The notes below the pieces were generated by a model. That model had not been told where the DNA came from. It did not search any database and worked only from the letters and a program-made list of their open reading frames with translations. 64,000 bases of DNA. It comes from F23-D06 sp002392325 (GTDB taxonomy: Bacteria > Bacteroidota > Bacteroidia > Bacteroidales > WCHB1-69). The stretch lies in the NCBI GenBank assembly GCA_946624065.1, contig CAMORT010000001.1:1-64000 (forward strand), in the 5' to 3' direction. Made by a program: the position numbers and the translations under genes. Shown piece by piece: positions 17,275-27,602 of this stretch (within the stretch, counting starts at the first letter, position 1; the number at the start of each line of letters is the position of its first letter).

Positions 17275-20200
17275 ATGAGAAATAAATCTTGGGTACTCTT
17301 TTGCTTTTTTTGTCTGATTAATCTACAACTTATTGATAGTCAGGCACAAAAAATTCAAAAAAAGTTTGTTGTTTCCTGGACGGATAATGTTTTCCAGTCG
17401 GTTTCCGAGGAGTTGTCGAAGGAATTTTTGCACTTTGACGGCGCCATTTATTTGCGGGAGCAGGCCGAACTTCCCGTCTTTTATGAAAAAATACCTGTTG
17501 ATATTTTTTTTGAGGATTATGAGGTGCTGGTGTCCGATGTTCAATATGAGCCCATGAGTCCGCACGACTGTGCCCTGCTAAAGGATATGTACCAGGATCC
17601 GGAACTGAAAGTGCGCGTGGAATCTGTCAGTGAGCGGACACGCCATTACGCCCAGATTTGTTTTGTGCCCATTATACGAACAGGTTCCAACCAGTATAGC
17701 AGGGTGACTTCGCTGACGATACAGCTGGAAGGCAAACACCCGGTTGCCAAGTCCGCCAAAAGCCATGTTTCCCGCTCCGTGTTGGCGTCTGGGCAGTGGT
17801 TCCGTTTTACAGTTGGCCAGACCGGCATTTACAAGGTTACCTTTCAAGACCTGACGGCAATGGGTATGAGCAAGCCCATTGCGTCCCATCAGATTGCCCT
17901 TTTTGGCAATGGCGGAAAGATGTTGTCCGAGACCAATTCCACCCCTCGGATAGAAGATCTTCGCGAGATTCCTGTCCTGCTGTTTGATGGTGGCGACGGT
18001 TCTTTTGACGAAAACGACTATTTCATTTTTTATGGGGAGTCTCCCCATACGGTTTATTACGATACGGCAAGCCAACGCTTTGCGCATACAACAAATATCT
18101 ATGCCGATTCCACCGTCTATTTCATTACCCAAACGCCTGGAGTGGGGGAGAAAAAACGGGTGCAAACCGTGGACAATTCGGGTTTGAGTGCCAACAAAAT
18201 GGTGAATGACTATACGCATTTCGCCTTTTATGAAGAAGATATCTACAACCTCGGCAGCAGTGGCAAGGATTGGTTTGGCGATTTGTTTGATGTGACCACG
18301 CAACGGGCGTATTCCTTTCCTGTGCCGAGCTATAAATCCGAAAACGCCAGGGTTTCGGTTTCGCTGGCGGGGGTGTCAAACAGTTATTCCCAAATGGCTG
18401 TCGCTGTGAATAATATAGATGTGGGGAATGTCTTTATGAGCCCTACAACAAGTACATATATGGCCACTTTCGGGAAAGGGGATTTCAGTTTTATGCCCAA
18501 TGGCGGGAATCTCACGGTTTCACTCACATACAGTAAACCGCTGACTACCTCTACCGCCTATCTGAATTGGATAGAGATAGAGGTTCCTTGTAATTTGACA
18601 ATGCATTCCGCACAATTCGGATTCTGCAATCCCTCAACGGCAGGGAGTGGGAATGTGACACAGTTCAACATTTCCAGTCCGAGACCTAACACCTTTGTTT
18701 GGGATGTGACCAATCCGGGCCAAGTGGTGCAACACGCCTTAACTTCGGGCAATGGTTTCGCTTCGTTTAAAGTCCCCACCGAGGATATCCGGTTTTTTTA
18801 TGCGTTTGACGGGACCTCATATCTAACGGTCACCTCATGTGGTGCGGTCGCCAATCAGAATTTGCACGCCACCGACAGGGTGGATATGGTAATAGTGACA
18901 CACCGCGATTTTTTGTCACAGGCAAATCGGCTGGCAGACTATCGCCAACAGCAAAACGGGTATTCGGTGAAAGTGGTTACAATAGATGAAGTGTACAATG
19001 AGTTTTCCGGCGGTTCGCAGGATCCGATGGCCATACGCGACTATATGAAGATGATTTATGACAAGACCGAGAAGGTGTACCCCAAGTATCTTTTGCTGGT
19101 AGGCCGTCCCAGTTATGACTATCGGGGCCGAAATGAAGGAACGCGGATCTTTGTGCCCAACTATCAGTATTATGCGGGTGCTAGCGGGGTGTCGGAGTTC
19201 GATTTCTATGCGAATGATGATAATTTCGGCCTGCTGGATGACGATGAGAGCGCTACACGTGGGGAATATGATTTGCCTATTGGCCGATTCCCGTGCACTA
19301 CGGTGTCGGAGGCTACGAACATGGTCGATAAAAGCATTCGTTACACGGAGCAGCGCAATCTTTTGTCGGATAATTCCACTCAAATATCCAATCTTGGAGA
19401 CTGGCGGAATGTGATGGCATTTGTGGCGGATGATGAGCAGATGGATTTTATCCAAGATGCGGAAAGTTTCTATGGAATTGTGGATACCACTAACTCCAAT
19501 ATTAATTTTGATAAAATTTATTTGGACGCTTTTCAACAGGTTTCCAATGCGGGCGGACAACGCTATCCGGAAGTGACGGCAGCTATTAATAGCAGAATGA
19601 ACAGGGGGTGCCTGATGATGACCTATGTCGGTCATAGCGGCAAAGACGGTTGGGCGGCGGAGCGCGTCCTGGAAAATTCTGATATCAGCCGTTGGTCCAA
19701 TTATTATAATCTTCCATTCCTATTCTCATTGTCATGCACCTTCAGTTATTACGACCGGCCCTCGTGGTCTCCGGCGGAACTGGCCATACTGAACAACAAA
19801 GGCGGTGCGGCGGCTGTCCTTTCCGCCTCCAGGGAGTCATGGTCGCTTTCCAATGCGGATTATGGGAAGAAGCTTTTCCAGAAGATATTCAGTCAAACAG
19901 AAAACCGCTATCCCACAGTTGGCGAGTTGAACATCCAATCGAAAAATGATAAGGGTGGCGCAATTACCTCTTTGGCTATGTATGTGTTGCTGGGCGACCC
20001 CTCCATGCCTTTGGCGATCCCGAGATACCATTTTGTGACCGATTCCATCAACCATGTTTCTGTGACACAACAATTGGATACGGTGAGGGCACTGTCGAAA
20101 GTCACTGTGAGCGGAAGGGTGGTGGATGACAACGGACAGACGCTTACCGACTACAATGGTTCGGTGTTTCCTTCCGTTTTCGATAAAAAAATGAAAACTT

Positions 20201-21102
20201 CCACATTGGCCAATGATCCGGGTTGTGAACCGTATGATTTTTACACGCAAAAAAGTATGCTGTTTAGGGGAAACGCGACCGTGAAGAACGGTCATTTCAC
20301 CTTCTCTTTCTATGTTCCGAAAGATATTGACTACAGTTTTGGGAACGGGAAAATCAGCTATTATGCCCGTGGTTCACATCGGGATGCGGCTGGCGCATTC
20401 ACCAATTTTATCATTGGCGGAACGGATACGAATGGGTTGAATGATAAGGAAGGTCCCATGATCGAACTCTATTTGAACGATGAGAATTTTGTGGATGGCG
20501 GTGTGGTGAACCCCAATCCGACCTTAATTGCCAAAATAAAGGATAATTACGGTATTAACACAACGGGTAACGGTATTGGCCACGACCTGACCGCCATTTT
20601 GGACGGAAAAACGGATGCCCAGATTGTGCTGAATGATTACTATGAAACAGAAAAAGACAGTTTCAATACAGGTACTGTGCGCTATGCCCTTTCGGATTTG
20701 AAAGTGGGCAAGCACACCCTTAAGGTGCGGGCTTGGGACATCAACAACAACCCTTCTGAAAGGGAACTGTCGTTTGAGGTGCTTTCCGATCGGAAATTTG
20801 AATTGAGTCATGTGCTCAATTACCCCAACCCTTTCACCACCCACACCGAATTTTTCTTCGAGCACAACCAGAATGGCGGAATGTTTGACATTCAGGTTCA
20901 GATATTTACCATTTCCGGAAAATTGGTGAGAACGATCAATACTTCCCAATATATGGAAGGTAACCGTTGTACAGGCATCCCTTGGGACGGATTGGACGAT
21001 TATGGTGATAAAATCGGCAAGGGTGTGTACATGTACCGCGTGCGAGTGCGGAACCAAAATAATGAAATTGCAGAAAAAATTGAAAAATTAGTGATTCTGT
21101 AA
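17275..21102 (+). CDS. porU: Type IX secretion signal peptidase/sortase PorU (C25 gingipain family)
   Basis: A 1275-residue cell-surface cysteine peptidase. The signal peptide is residues 1 to about 25. A long beta-rich N-terminal region precedes the C25 catalytic domain, roughly residues 535-910: VDMVIVTHRDFLSQANRLADYR, YPKYLLLVGRPSYD, LPIGRFPC, the catalytic His in MMTYVGHSGKDGWAAE and the catalytic Cys in FLFSLSCTFSYYDRPSW. The C-terminal 90 residues (LNYPNPFTTHTEFFF ... GKGVYMYRVRV) form the T9SS C-terminal/FlgD-like domain. PorU removes the C-terminal signal of cargo and attaches it to A-LPS. porV follows 68 bp later. No promoter box was seen upstream. Confidence 0.95.
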   Translation: MRNKSWVLFCFFCLINLQLIDSQAQKIQKKFVVSWTDNVFQSVSEELSKEFLHFDGAIYLREQAELPVFYEKIPVDIFFEDYEVLVSDVQYEPMSPHDCALLKDMYQDPELKVRVESVSERTRHYAQICFVPIIRTGSNQYSRVTSLTIQLEGKHPVAKSAKSHVSRSVLASGQWFRFTVGQTGIYKVTFQDLTAMGMSKPIASHQIALFGNGGKMLSETNSTPRIEDLREIPVLLFDGGDGSFDENDYFIFYGESPHTVYYDTASQRFAHTTNIYADSTVYFITQTPGVGEKKRVQTVDNSGLSANKMVNDYTHFAFYEEDIYNLGSSGKDWFGDLFDVTTQRAYSFPVPSYKSENARVSVSLAGVSNSYSQMAVAVNNIDVGNVFMSPTTSTYMATFGKGDFSFMPNGGNLTVSLTYSKPLTTSTAYLNWIEIEVPCNLTMHSAQFGFCNPSTAGSGNVTQFNISSPRPNTFVWDVTNPGQVVQHALTSGNGFASFKVPTEDIRFFYAFDGTSYLTVTSCGAVANQNLHATDRVDMVIVTHRDFLSQANRLADYRQQQNGYSVKVVTIDEVYNEFSGGSQDPMAIRDYMKMIYDKTEKVYPKYLLLVGRPSYDYRGRNEGTRIFVPNYQYYAGASGVSEFDFYANDDNFGLLDDDESATRGEYDLPIGRFPCTTVSEATNMVDKSIRYTEQRNLLSDNSTQISNLGDWRNVMAFVADDEQMDFIQDAESFYGIVDTTNSNINFDKIYLDAFQQVSNAGGQRYPEVTAAINSRMNRGCLMMTYVGHSGKDGWAAERVLENSDISRWSNYYNLPFLFSLSCTFSYYDRPSWSPAELAILNNKGGAAAVLSASRESWSLSNADYGKKLFQKIFSQTENRYPTVGELNIQSKNDKGGAITSLAMYVLLGDPSMPLAIPRYHFVTDSINHVSVTQQLDTVRALSKVTVSGRVVDDNGQTLTDYNGSVFPSVFDKKMKTSTLANDPGCEPYDFYTQKSMLFRGNATVKNGHFTFSFYVPKDIDYSFGNGKISYYARGSHRDAAGAFTNFIIGGTDTNGLNDKEGPMIELYLNDENFVDGGVVNPNPTLIAKIKDNYGINTTGNGIGHDLTAILDGKTDAQIVLNDYYETEKDSFNTGTVRYALSDLKVGKHTLKVRAWDINNNPSERELSFEVLSDRKFELSHVLNYPNPFTTHTEFFFEHNQNGGMFDIQVQIFTISGKLVRTINTSQYMEGNRCTGIPWDGLDDYGDKIGKGVYMYRVRVRNQNNEIAEKIEKLVIL

Positions 21103-21170
21103 AATAAAAAATAAAAATGTTCGTTTCCTCTTTTTTAGTGAAATAAGTTATAAATAATAAACGATAGAAT

Positions 21171-22436
21171 ATGAAAAAAGCATTTCTCCCACTTCTTTTG
21201 ATGTCATTAGTGTTCATCACCAATGTGCAAGGACAGACGATTATCGGACAGGACAAGTATTTGAACACGATTACGACGGCTGTCCCTTTTTTGCAGATTG
21301 CTCCGGACTCTCGTGCCGGTGCCTTGGCTGACATGGGTGCTGCCACGTCCGTGGATGTGAACTCCCAGGCGTACAACCCCGCCAAGTATGTTTTCAGTCC
21401 TAACATCTTCGGTATAAGTGTGTCATACAGCCCTTGGCTGCACAACCTGCATTTGGATGACGGTATCAACCTGGCATACTTGAGCGGTTATTACAGACCA
21501 ACCGAAATGGACGCCATTGGTTTCTCACTCCGTTATTTCAATCTCGGTTCCATATTGTTTACAGAAGATGGTATCGTGGGTGTGGATTACAATCCCAATG
21601 AGTTTGCCATTGACTTCACCTATAACCGTAAGCTGATTGACGAATTGTCCATCGCCATGACGCCTCGATTTGTTTATTCCAACCTTACGTTAGGACAATT
21701 TGTGGATGGTCAGGAAACGAAACCGGGTTTGGCCGGAGCCGCTGACATTTCCTTGTTCTACCAACAGGATTTCAAGGCAAGAGGTATGGAAAACAGCACC
21801 TTGCGCGCCGGTTTGAATATTCAGAATTTGGGTAGTAAAATGCGTTATTCCAGTGGAACAAACCGTCGTGAGTTCCTTCCCGCCAACCTCAAACTGGGTG
21901 TCGGTTATGAAATGGACTTTGACGGATTCAACAAACTGGCCATCACTGGAGAAATGAACAAACTGCTGGTTCCCTCCAACCCGCTTTATGCTGAGGATTC
22001 CATGGGTCGTCCGGTATATGACGAATATGGTAACCGAGTGATTGCCGCTGGCCGTAATCCTGATGTTTCCGTGCCTCAAGGTTTGATCCAGTCATTCTAT
22101 GATGCTCCCGGTATCGGTTATGGCCGAAATGGTAATCCCAGTGTGTTCGGCGAGGAATTGGCTGAAATTATCTGGTCAATCGGTGCGGAGTACAGTTATA
22201 GAGACCTCTTCTTCTTCAGAGTGGGTTATTTCCACGAGAATAAAAACAAGGGTAACCGTCAGTTCCTCTCACTTGGCGCAGGTATCAAGTACAATATCTT
22301 TAATATAGATGTGTCTTATTTGGTCAGCACCAACGGAATGACCAGTCCTTTGGCCAACACATTGCGTTTCACGCTCTCCTTTGACTTTGCATCATTCAAC
22401 AAGGCGGAAATCAAGAATCAAGGTAAACTTCGTTAG
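21171..22436 (+). CDS. porV: Type IX secretion outer-membrane shuttle PorV (LptO)
   Basis: A 421-residue beta-barrel. The signal peptide (about 1-22, ending VQGQ) is followed by FLQIAPDSRAGALADMGAATSVDVNSQAYNPAKY, a PorV signature, and a FadL-like barrel to the end. PorV binds cargo at the Sov translocon and delivers it to PorU. It follows porU and precedes the ispF-M3 fusion by only 3 bp, so the three are likely one message. Confidence 0.95.
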   Translation: MKKAFLPLLLMSLVFITNVQGQTIIGQDKYLNTITTAVPFLQIAPDSRAGALADMGAATSVDVNSQAYNPAKYVFSPNIFGISVSYSPWLHNLHLDDGINLAYLSGYYRPTEMDAIGFSLRYFNLGSILFTEDGIVGVDYNPNEFAIDFTYNRKLIDELSIAMTPRFVYSNLTLGQFVDGQETKPGLAGAADISLFYQQDFKARGMENSTLRAGLNIQNLGSKMRYSSGTNRREFLPANLKLGVGYEMDFDGFNKLAITGEMNKLLVPSNPLYAEDSMGRPVYDEYGNRVIAAGRNPDVSVPQGLIQSFYDAPGIGYGRNGNPSVFGEELAEIIWSIGAEYSYRDLFFFRVGYFHENKNKGNRQFLSLGAGIKYNIFNIDVSYLVSTNGMTSPLANTLRFTLSFDFASFNKAEIKNQGKLR

Positions 22437-22439
22437 CGT

Positions 22440-24944
22440 ATGGATTTCCGTGTTGGTTTCGGATACGATTCACACAGATTTGCCCCCAACAGACCTCTGG
22501 TTCTCGGGGGCATTTGTGTTCCTTTTGAGCAGGGTTTGGCCGCTCATTCCGACGGCGATGTTCTGATTCACGCTCTTTGTGATGCCCTGCTTGGCGCCGC
22601 TGCCTTGAAAGACATTGGCACCCACTTTCCCGACAATGACGACACCTTCAAAAACGCTGACAGCAAAGTGCTGCTGGCCAAAGTGGTCCGTCTGCTCTAT
22701 CTCAAGGGCTGGCTGGTAAATAATGTGGACTGCACATTGGTTCTGGAGCAGCCCAAGATGCGCCCCTACATTGACCAAATGGTGGATACACTCGCCCAAA
22801 TTCTGCGCATTAGTGCGGATAGAGTGTCTGTAAAAGCCAAAACCAATGAAAAAATGGGATTCACGGGCAACGGCGAAGGCATTGCCGCCACTGTAGTGGC
22901 TTCCATTGTGAAAAACGAGAACCCGTTTGTTTTAGCATGGGACACGCCCTATCAGACTCCTCCGTTTGACAAAATAAAGCCCGAGCACTATGTGCCCGCC
23001 TTTGAGTTTGGCATCGAACAGGCGAAAGCGGACATCGAAGACATCAAGAACAACCCCGAGGAACCCACTTTGCAAAACACCGTTGTGGCCCTTGACCGTG
23101 CTGGACTCGTGCTGAACCGCGTGGCCGGTGTCTTCTTCAATATCCTGGAGTGTGATTCCACGCCTGTTATGCAGGATATTGCCAATACGGTGCAACCCAT
23201 GATTACGCAATATTCCAATAGTGTGTATCTGGATGAGGAACTCTTTAGGCGGGTTAAGCATGTTTATGATAATGAGTATGAACACCTTACCGGTGCTGAT
23301 AAGATATTGCTGGAGCGTACCTACAACGCATTTTGCGACAATGGTGCTAACCTTTCCGCGGAAAAGAAGCATGAGTTTAATGACATCAGCATAGAACTCT
23401 CCAACCTTACGCTCGCCTTTGGCAACAACGCACTGGCTGCCACCAACAGCTGGCAGATGCGCATTACGGACAAAGCGAAACTTAAAGGACTGCCCGACAA
23501 TGAGTTGGCAATCGCCGAACAGCGTGCCGCCGACCGTGGAGAAACCGGTTATGTGTTTGACTTGTCCGCACCTGCCGTCAGTGCCATTCTCAAGTATGCC
23601 GACAGTCGTGAGCTGCGCCAGGAGATGTTTATGCACTCCTGCAACAAGGCATACGGTGGTGAATTTGACAACTGCGGGAATATCAAGAAGATATTGGGAT
23701 GCAGAGAGCAACTGGCTCATCTTTTAGGATATGGCAACTTTGCCCAATACGCCCTGCACGACCGCATGGCCAAGGACTGCGAGCATGTCTATAATCTGCT
23801 CGACCAACTGCGTGAGGCATCCTTGCCCGCGGCCCAACGTGAGTTGGAGTTGTTATCGGAATTTGCTCACACACAAGGGTTTGAAGGAGATTTGCAGCGT
23901 TGGGATCTGGCTTATTACACTGAAAAGCAGCAACAGGCACTCTTCCATTTGAGTACTGAGGAACTGAAACCGTATTTCAAATTGGAGAATGTGATTGACG
24001 GTGTATTCAAATTGGCGGAGCATCTTTATGATTTGCGTTTCACCACTGCCCGCAATATTTCCGTTTATCATCCTGATGTTCAGGTATATGAAGTTTACCG
24101 CAAAGAGAAATTCATGGCGGTGCTGTATCTGGACTTCCATCCCCGCGCCACCAAACGCAGCGGTGCGTGGATGACCTCCTTCCGGGAGCAGTACCTTGAT
24201 GGAGACGGTCAGGATGTGCGCCCGTTGGTCAGTCTGGTGATGAACTTCACGCCCTCTACGCCGGATCACCCGTCATTACTCTCATTCAGCGAGGTGACCA
24301 CCTTCTTGCACGAGTTCGGCCACGCCTTGAATGGCATGCTGTCGGAAGTGCCCTACCAGGCCATCTCGGGCACCAACTCGCCCCGTGATTTTGTGGAACT
24401 GCCCTCACAATTGAACGAGAACTGGGCAACCGAAACGGCCTTCCTGGAAACTTTCGCACGACATTACCAAACAGGCGAGTTGATTCCGACTGAATATATT
24501 GAACAATTGAAGAAGATGCGCCAATTCATGGCCGGTTACGCCTCCGTGCGCCAACTTTCGTTCGGATATCTGGACATGATGTACCATACCACACCATCGA
24601 TGGAAATCCAAGATGTGCATGCCAAGGAGCGTGAGATCTTTGATCCATTGGATGTGTTGCCTGTGGTGCCTGAGGCCTGCATGAGTCCTTCGTTCAACCA
24701 TATTTTCGCAGGTGGATATGCCGCTGGATATTATGGTTACAAGTGGGCTGAAATGCTTGAGGCAGATGCATTTAGCATGTTTCAAGAGGAAGGTGTCATG
24801 AACAAGGATACGGCAAAACGGTATCTGGAATGCATCCTTTCCAAAGGTGGTTCCGTACCTGCCATGGATATGTTTAAGAATTTCCGTGGCCGCGAACCGG
24901 AAATTGAAGCCCTTCTGAAACGCGACGGATTGTTGAACGATTAG
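22440..24944 (+). CDS. Fusion of IspF (MEcPP synthase) and M3 family metallopeptidase (Dcp-like)
   Basis: An 834-residue open frame containing two complete proteins. Residues 1 to about 160 are IspF, the MEP-pathway enzyme making 2-C-methyl-D-erythritol 2,4-cyclodiphosphate. Its zinc ligands are D10, H12 and H44, followed by GTHFPDND, TNEKMGFTGNGEGIA and the family's normal end EGIAATVVASIVKN. Immediately after, NPFVLAWDTPYQTPPFDKIKPEHYVPAFE matches the usual start of Dcp-type M3 oligopeptidases. The peptidase has HEFGH at 624-628 and the third ligand E653 in DFVELPSQ. No linker separates them. A GTG codon at the junction (22911, reading VKNENPF) could also start a separate peptidase. Only 3 bp separate it from porV. 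Confidence 0.9.
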   Translation: MDFRVGFGYDSHRFAPNRPLVLGGICVPFEQGLAAHSDGDVLIHALCDALLGAAALKDIGTHFPDNDDTFKNADSKVLLAKVVRLLYLKGWLVNNVDCTLVLEQPKMRPYIDQMVDTLAQILRISADRVSVKAKTNEKMGFTGNGEGIAATVVASIVKNENPFVLAWDTPYQTPPFDKIKPEHYVPAFEFGIEQAKADIEDIKNNPEEPTLQNTVVALDRAGLVLNRVAGVFFNILECDSTPVMQDIANTVQPMITQYSNSVYLDEELFRRVKHVYDNEYEHLTGADKILLERTYNAFCDNGANLSAEKKHEFNDISIELSNLTLAFGNNALAATNSWQMRITDKAKLKGLPDNELAIAEQRAADRGETGYVFDLSAPAVSAILKYADSRELRQEMFMHSCNKAYGGEFDNCGNIKKILGCREQLAHLLGYGNFAQYALHDRMAKDCEHVYNLLDQLREASLPAAQRELELLSEFAHTQGFEGDLQRWDLAYYTEKQQQALFHLSTEELKPYFKLENVIDGVFKLAEHLYDLRFTTARNISVYHPDVQVYEVYRKEKFMAVLYLDFHPRATKRSGAWMTSFREQYLDGDGQDVRPLVSLVMNFTPSTPDHPSLLSFSEVTTFLHEFGHALNGMLSEVPYQAISGTNSPRDFVELPSQLNENWATETAFLETFARHYQTGELIPTEYIEQLKKMRQFMAGYASVRQLSFGYLDMMYHTTPSMEIQDVHAKEREIFDPLDVLPVVPEACMSPSFNHIFAGGYAAGYYGYKWAEMLEADAFSMFQEEGVMNKDTAKRYLECILSKGGSVPAMDMFKNFRGREPEIEALLKRDGLLND

Positions 24945-24954
24945 TGATGCGTGA

Positions 24955-24984
24955 GGATTCGTTAGGATTCGTTAGGAATAATCC
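24955..24984. repeat. Short 10-bp tandem repeat before gldF
   Basis: Two identical GGATTCGTTA units and a third diverged unit (GGAATAATCC) lie between the fusion gene and the gldF promoter box. Confidence 0.75.
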
Positions 24985-25000
24985 CTAATCGTTTTTTTAC

Positions 25001-25008
25001 TATATTTG
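25001..25008 (+). promoter_or_regulatory. Promoter box for gldF-gldG (TATATTTG)
   Basis: TATATTTG fits TAnnTTTG and lies 20 bp before the gldF ATG, so gldFG can be transcribed separately from porUV. Confidence 0.6.
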
Positions 25009-25028
25009 CGCCCTTAATTCATTACAAC

Positions 25029-25760
25029 ATGACAAGTCTGTATATCAAGGAGTTAAAAACTTTTCTAAGTTCCATTATCGGATATATTATCATCGGGGTG
25101 TTCCTGATTATTTCCGGCCTGTTCCTGTGGGTGTTTCCGAATATGGACAACATTATGGAGGCGGGTTTGTCGGATGTGCAGGGACTGTTCAACCTGTCGC
25201 AGTTTCTGTTTATCTTTCTCGTGCCGGCCATCACGATGCGTTCCTTTGCGGAAGAAAAGCGTACCGGCACGATGGATTTGCTGCTCACCAAACCGCTGAC
25301 GGATATGCAGATTATCTGGGCAAAATTCCTGTCTTGCCTTACATTGCTCGTCATTGCGCTGATTCCCACATTGGTATATGTTATCTCGGTTTATTTTCTG
25401 GGTAATCCTGTCGGGAACATTGACATGGGCAGCACATGGGGGTCCTATCTCGGTTTGCTGTTTTTAGGCGCCACTTTTATTTCCGTGGGTTTGTTCGCCT
25501 CCAGTCTTACCAACAATCAGATTGTCGCGTTTATCGTTGCGGCCGCCATGTGTTTTATTCTGCTTTTCGGCTTTGCCTTCATCTACTCGTTCGAGTCGCT
25601 GGGGGCGGTGGGCTATTATCTTAAAACACTCGGTGCGGAACACCATTATGCATCCATTAGCAAAGGCGTGATCGACACCCGCGACATTATCTATTTTTGC
25701 AGTGTTATTTTTATTTTCCTGTTTGGAACACGGATGGTTCTGTTGAGCCGCAAATGGTAA
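25029..25760 (+). CDS. gldF: Gliding-associated ABC transporter permease GldF
   Basis: A 243-residue inner-membrane permease with six hydrophobic segments: the first at IIGYIIIGVFLIISGLFLWVF, the last at IIYFCSVIFIFLFGTRMVLL. The family signature RSFAEEKRTGTMDLLLTKPLTD is near residues 72-93. GldF pairs with GldG and the ATPase GldA in an ABC complex needed for gliding in some flavobacteria. No gldA is visible here, so the ATPase must be encoded elsewhere. gldG starts 18 bp downstream. Confidence 0.92.
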   Translation: MTSLYIKELKTFLSSIIGYIIIGVFLIISGLFLWVFPNMDNIMEAGLSDVQGLFNLSQFLFIFLVPAITMRSFAEEKRTGTMDLLLTKPLTDMQIIWAKFLSCLTLLVIALIPTLVYVISVYFLGNPVGNIDMGSTWGSYLGLLFLGATFISVGLFASSLTNNQIVAFIVAAAMCFILLFGFAFIYSFESLGAVGYYLKTLGAEHHYASISKGVIDTRDIIYFCSVIFIFLFGTRMVLLSRKW

Positions 25761-25778
25761 CCTTTAAAAGAATGCACT

Positions 25779-27569
25779 ATGAAAAGATTTTGGGAAAAAA
25801 GCAATAAAGGACAAACCGAAGGCGGCAAACAGTTCAAGAGAAACACCATAATTGGACTGCTTGTGGCCCTGGCGGCCGTAATTCTGGTCAATGTCATCTC
25901 CTCCTTCCTGTTTTATAGAATAGACCTGACAAAAGATAAGAGACACTCCTTGTCAAAGGGCACGATTGAGATGCTGAACAACCTGGAAGACCGGGTTTAC
26001 ATCCGAGTGTATTTGAAAGGGAAAGACCAACCTGCCGATTATCAGTTGTTTGCAAAACAAGTGGAACAGGTTTTGCAGGATTTTAGAGGTTATTCCAAGA
26101 ATGTCTATTTTGAGTTCATCGACCCATTGGAAGGAAAGACTGCCGAGGAGGTGAATTCCATTTTGGGCGAATTTGTGAAAAAAGGTCTGGATCCCATACC
26201 TGTCAGTCGTGAGGATGGCAGCGGATACTCCACGCACATGGTGATTCCAGGTGCCATCGTTTCCTACCGTGACCACGAGTATCCTGCCAAATTGGTGGTG
26301 TCGGACCCCTCCGGCGCAAACTGGATGCAATATTCCATCGAAGAGTTGGAATACAATTTAGTGGCTCCCATCCGGCGACTAATGAAGACCGAAAAACCGC
26401 GCGTGGCTTTCTTGGATGGTCATGGAGAATTGGATTTCTGGAACACTTGTTGGGTAGGCATGCAATTGCAGCGTTTCTACAATGTGGGCCGCATCACTTT
26501 GGATGGTAAGATAAACAGTTTGCGGGAGATAAGTGTATTGGACTCTACATCGCAGACGCTGGAGCTTGGCCGCAACAAATACGATGTGCTGATTATCGCA
26601 CAACCCACCCAACCTTTCAAGGAGTATGACAAATACATAATCGACCAGTTCATCATGCGAGGTGGCAAGGTGTTGTGGCTGATTGACAACACTACCGCCT
26701 CTTTGGACAGTCTGCAAAACACGCCAGAGTTCTTTGCCACGCCGCGTGCGCTTTATGTCAACGACCTGTTGTTTACCTATGGTGTGCGCATTAACCCTAA
26801 CTTGATACAGGATCTCAGTTGTCTGCCGATTCCGCAGCAAGTGGGCTTTATCGGTGACCAACCGCAATACAAGTTCATGGCATTCCCGTACATTCTGGAT
26901 ATCGTGAACTTTGGCGACCACCCGATTGTACGCAATATCAAGGAGGTGAAGTCTGAATTTGCTGGAAGCATTGATTTAGTGGGCAAGAACGCGGACCTTA
27001 AGAAAACTGTGCTTCTCTGCAGTTCCGACCGGTCGAAATTGGTGCCCACCCCCTCCATTGTCACGCTCAAAGTGGGCGTTACCCAACCAAATCCCCAGGA
27101 ATTTGCTTTCCGCAATCTGCCTGTCGCCGTGCTCGTGGAGGGCGAATTTGAATCCGCCTTCAAAGGCATCTTGCCGGTGGAGTTTGACACGATAAAGGAA
27201 CTCGACTTCCGTCCTAAGGGCGAGTATTCCCGCCAGATTTTTGTCTCCGACGGCGATATCATCCGTAATCCTTTCGACAAAAAGCGCAACCAGCCCTATC
27301 CGGCAGGTTATGATATATATACCCGCAAGATGTATGACAATACAGAGTTTATCGTAAACTGCGTCAACTATTTGTGCGCGGATGATGATCTGCTCCAGCT
27401 CAGAAGCAAAAATTTCAGAATAGGATCCCTGAATAAAGAGAAAATCAGAGGACATAAAACTTTTTTGGCGACACTCAATATTGTGATACCATTGGCCGTT
27501 ATTGCTATTATGGGTATCATCCTTATTTTGTTGAGGAAATCCAAATTTTCAAGAAAAAATTCCAAATAG
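25779..27569 (+). CDS. gldG: Gliding-associated ABC transporter component GldG
   Basis: A 596-residue protein with one N-terminal membrane helix (about 26-48) and one C-terminal helix (about 568-588). Between them lies a large extracytoplasmic domain with RVYIRVYLKGKDQPADYQLF, YNLVAPIRRLMKTEKPRVAFLDGHGE and KVLWLIDNT, matching the GldG/ABC-type uncharacterised region. It is co-transcribed with gldF (18-bp gap) and followed 33 bp later by an M16 peptidase gene. Function in organisms that do not glide is not settled. Confidence 0.93.
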   Translation: MKRFWEKSNKGQTEGGKQFKRNTIIGLLVALAAVILVNVISSFLFYRIDLTKDKRHSLSKGTIEMLNNLEDRVYIRVYLKGKDQPADYQLFAKQVEQVLQDFRGYSKNVYFEFIDPLEGKTAEEVNSILGEFVKKGLDPIPVSREDGSGYSTHMVIPGAIVSYRDHEYPAKLVVSDPSGANWMQYSIEELEYNLVAPIRRLMKTEKPRVAFLDGHGELDFWNTCWVGMQLQRFYNVGRITLDGKINSLREISVLDSTSQTLELGRNKYDVLIIAQPTQPFKEYDKYIIDQFIMRGGKVLWLIDNTTASLDSLQNTPEFFATPRALYVNDLLFTYGVRINPNLIQDLSCLPIPQQVGFIGDQPQYKFMAFPYILDIVNFGDHPIVRNIKEVKSEFAGSIDLVGKNADLKKTVLLCSSDRSKLVPTPSIVTLKVGVTQPNPQEFAFRNLPVAVLVEGEFESAFKGILPVEFDTIKELDFRPKGEYSRQIFVSDGDIIRNPFDKKRNQPYPAGYDIYTRKMYDNTEFIVNCVNYLCADDDLLQLRSKNFRIGSLNKEKIRGHKTFLATLNIVIPLAVIAIMGIILILLRKSKFSRKNSK

Positions 27570-27602
27570 GATTCTAATTTATAATCTAAAAATAGTTTAA
27601 TT

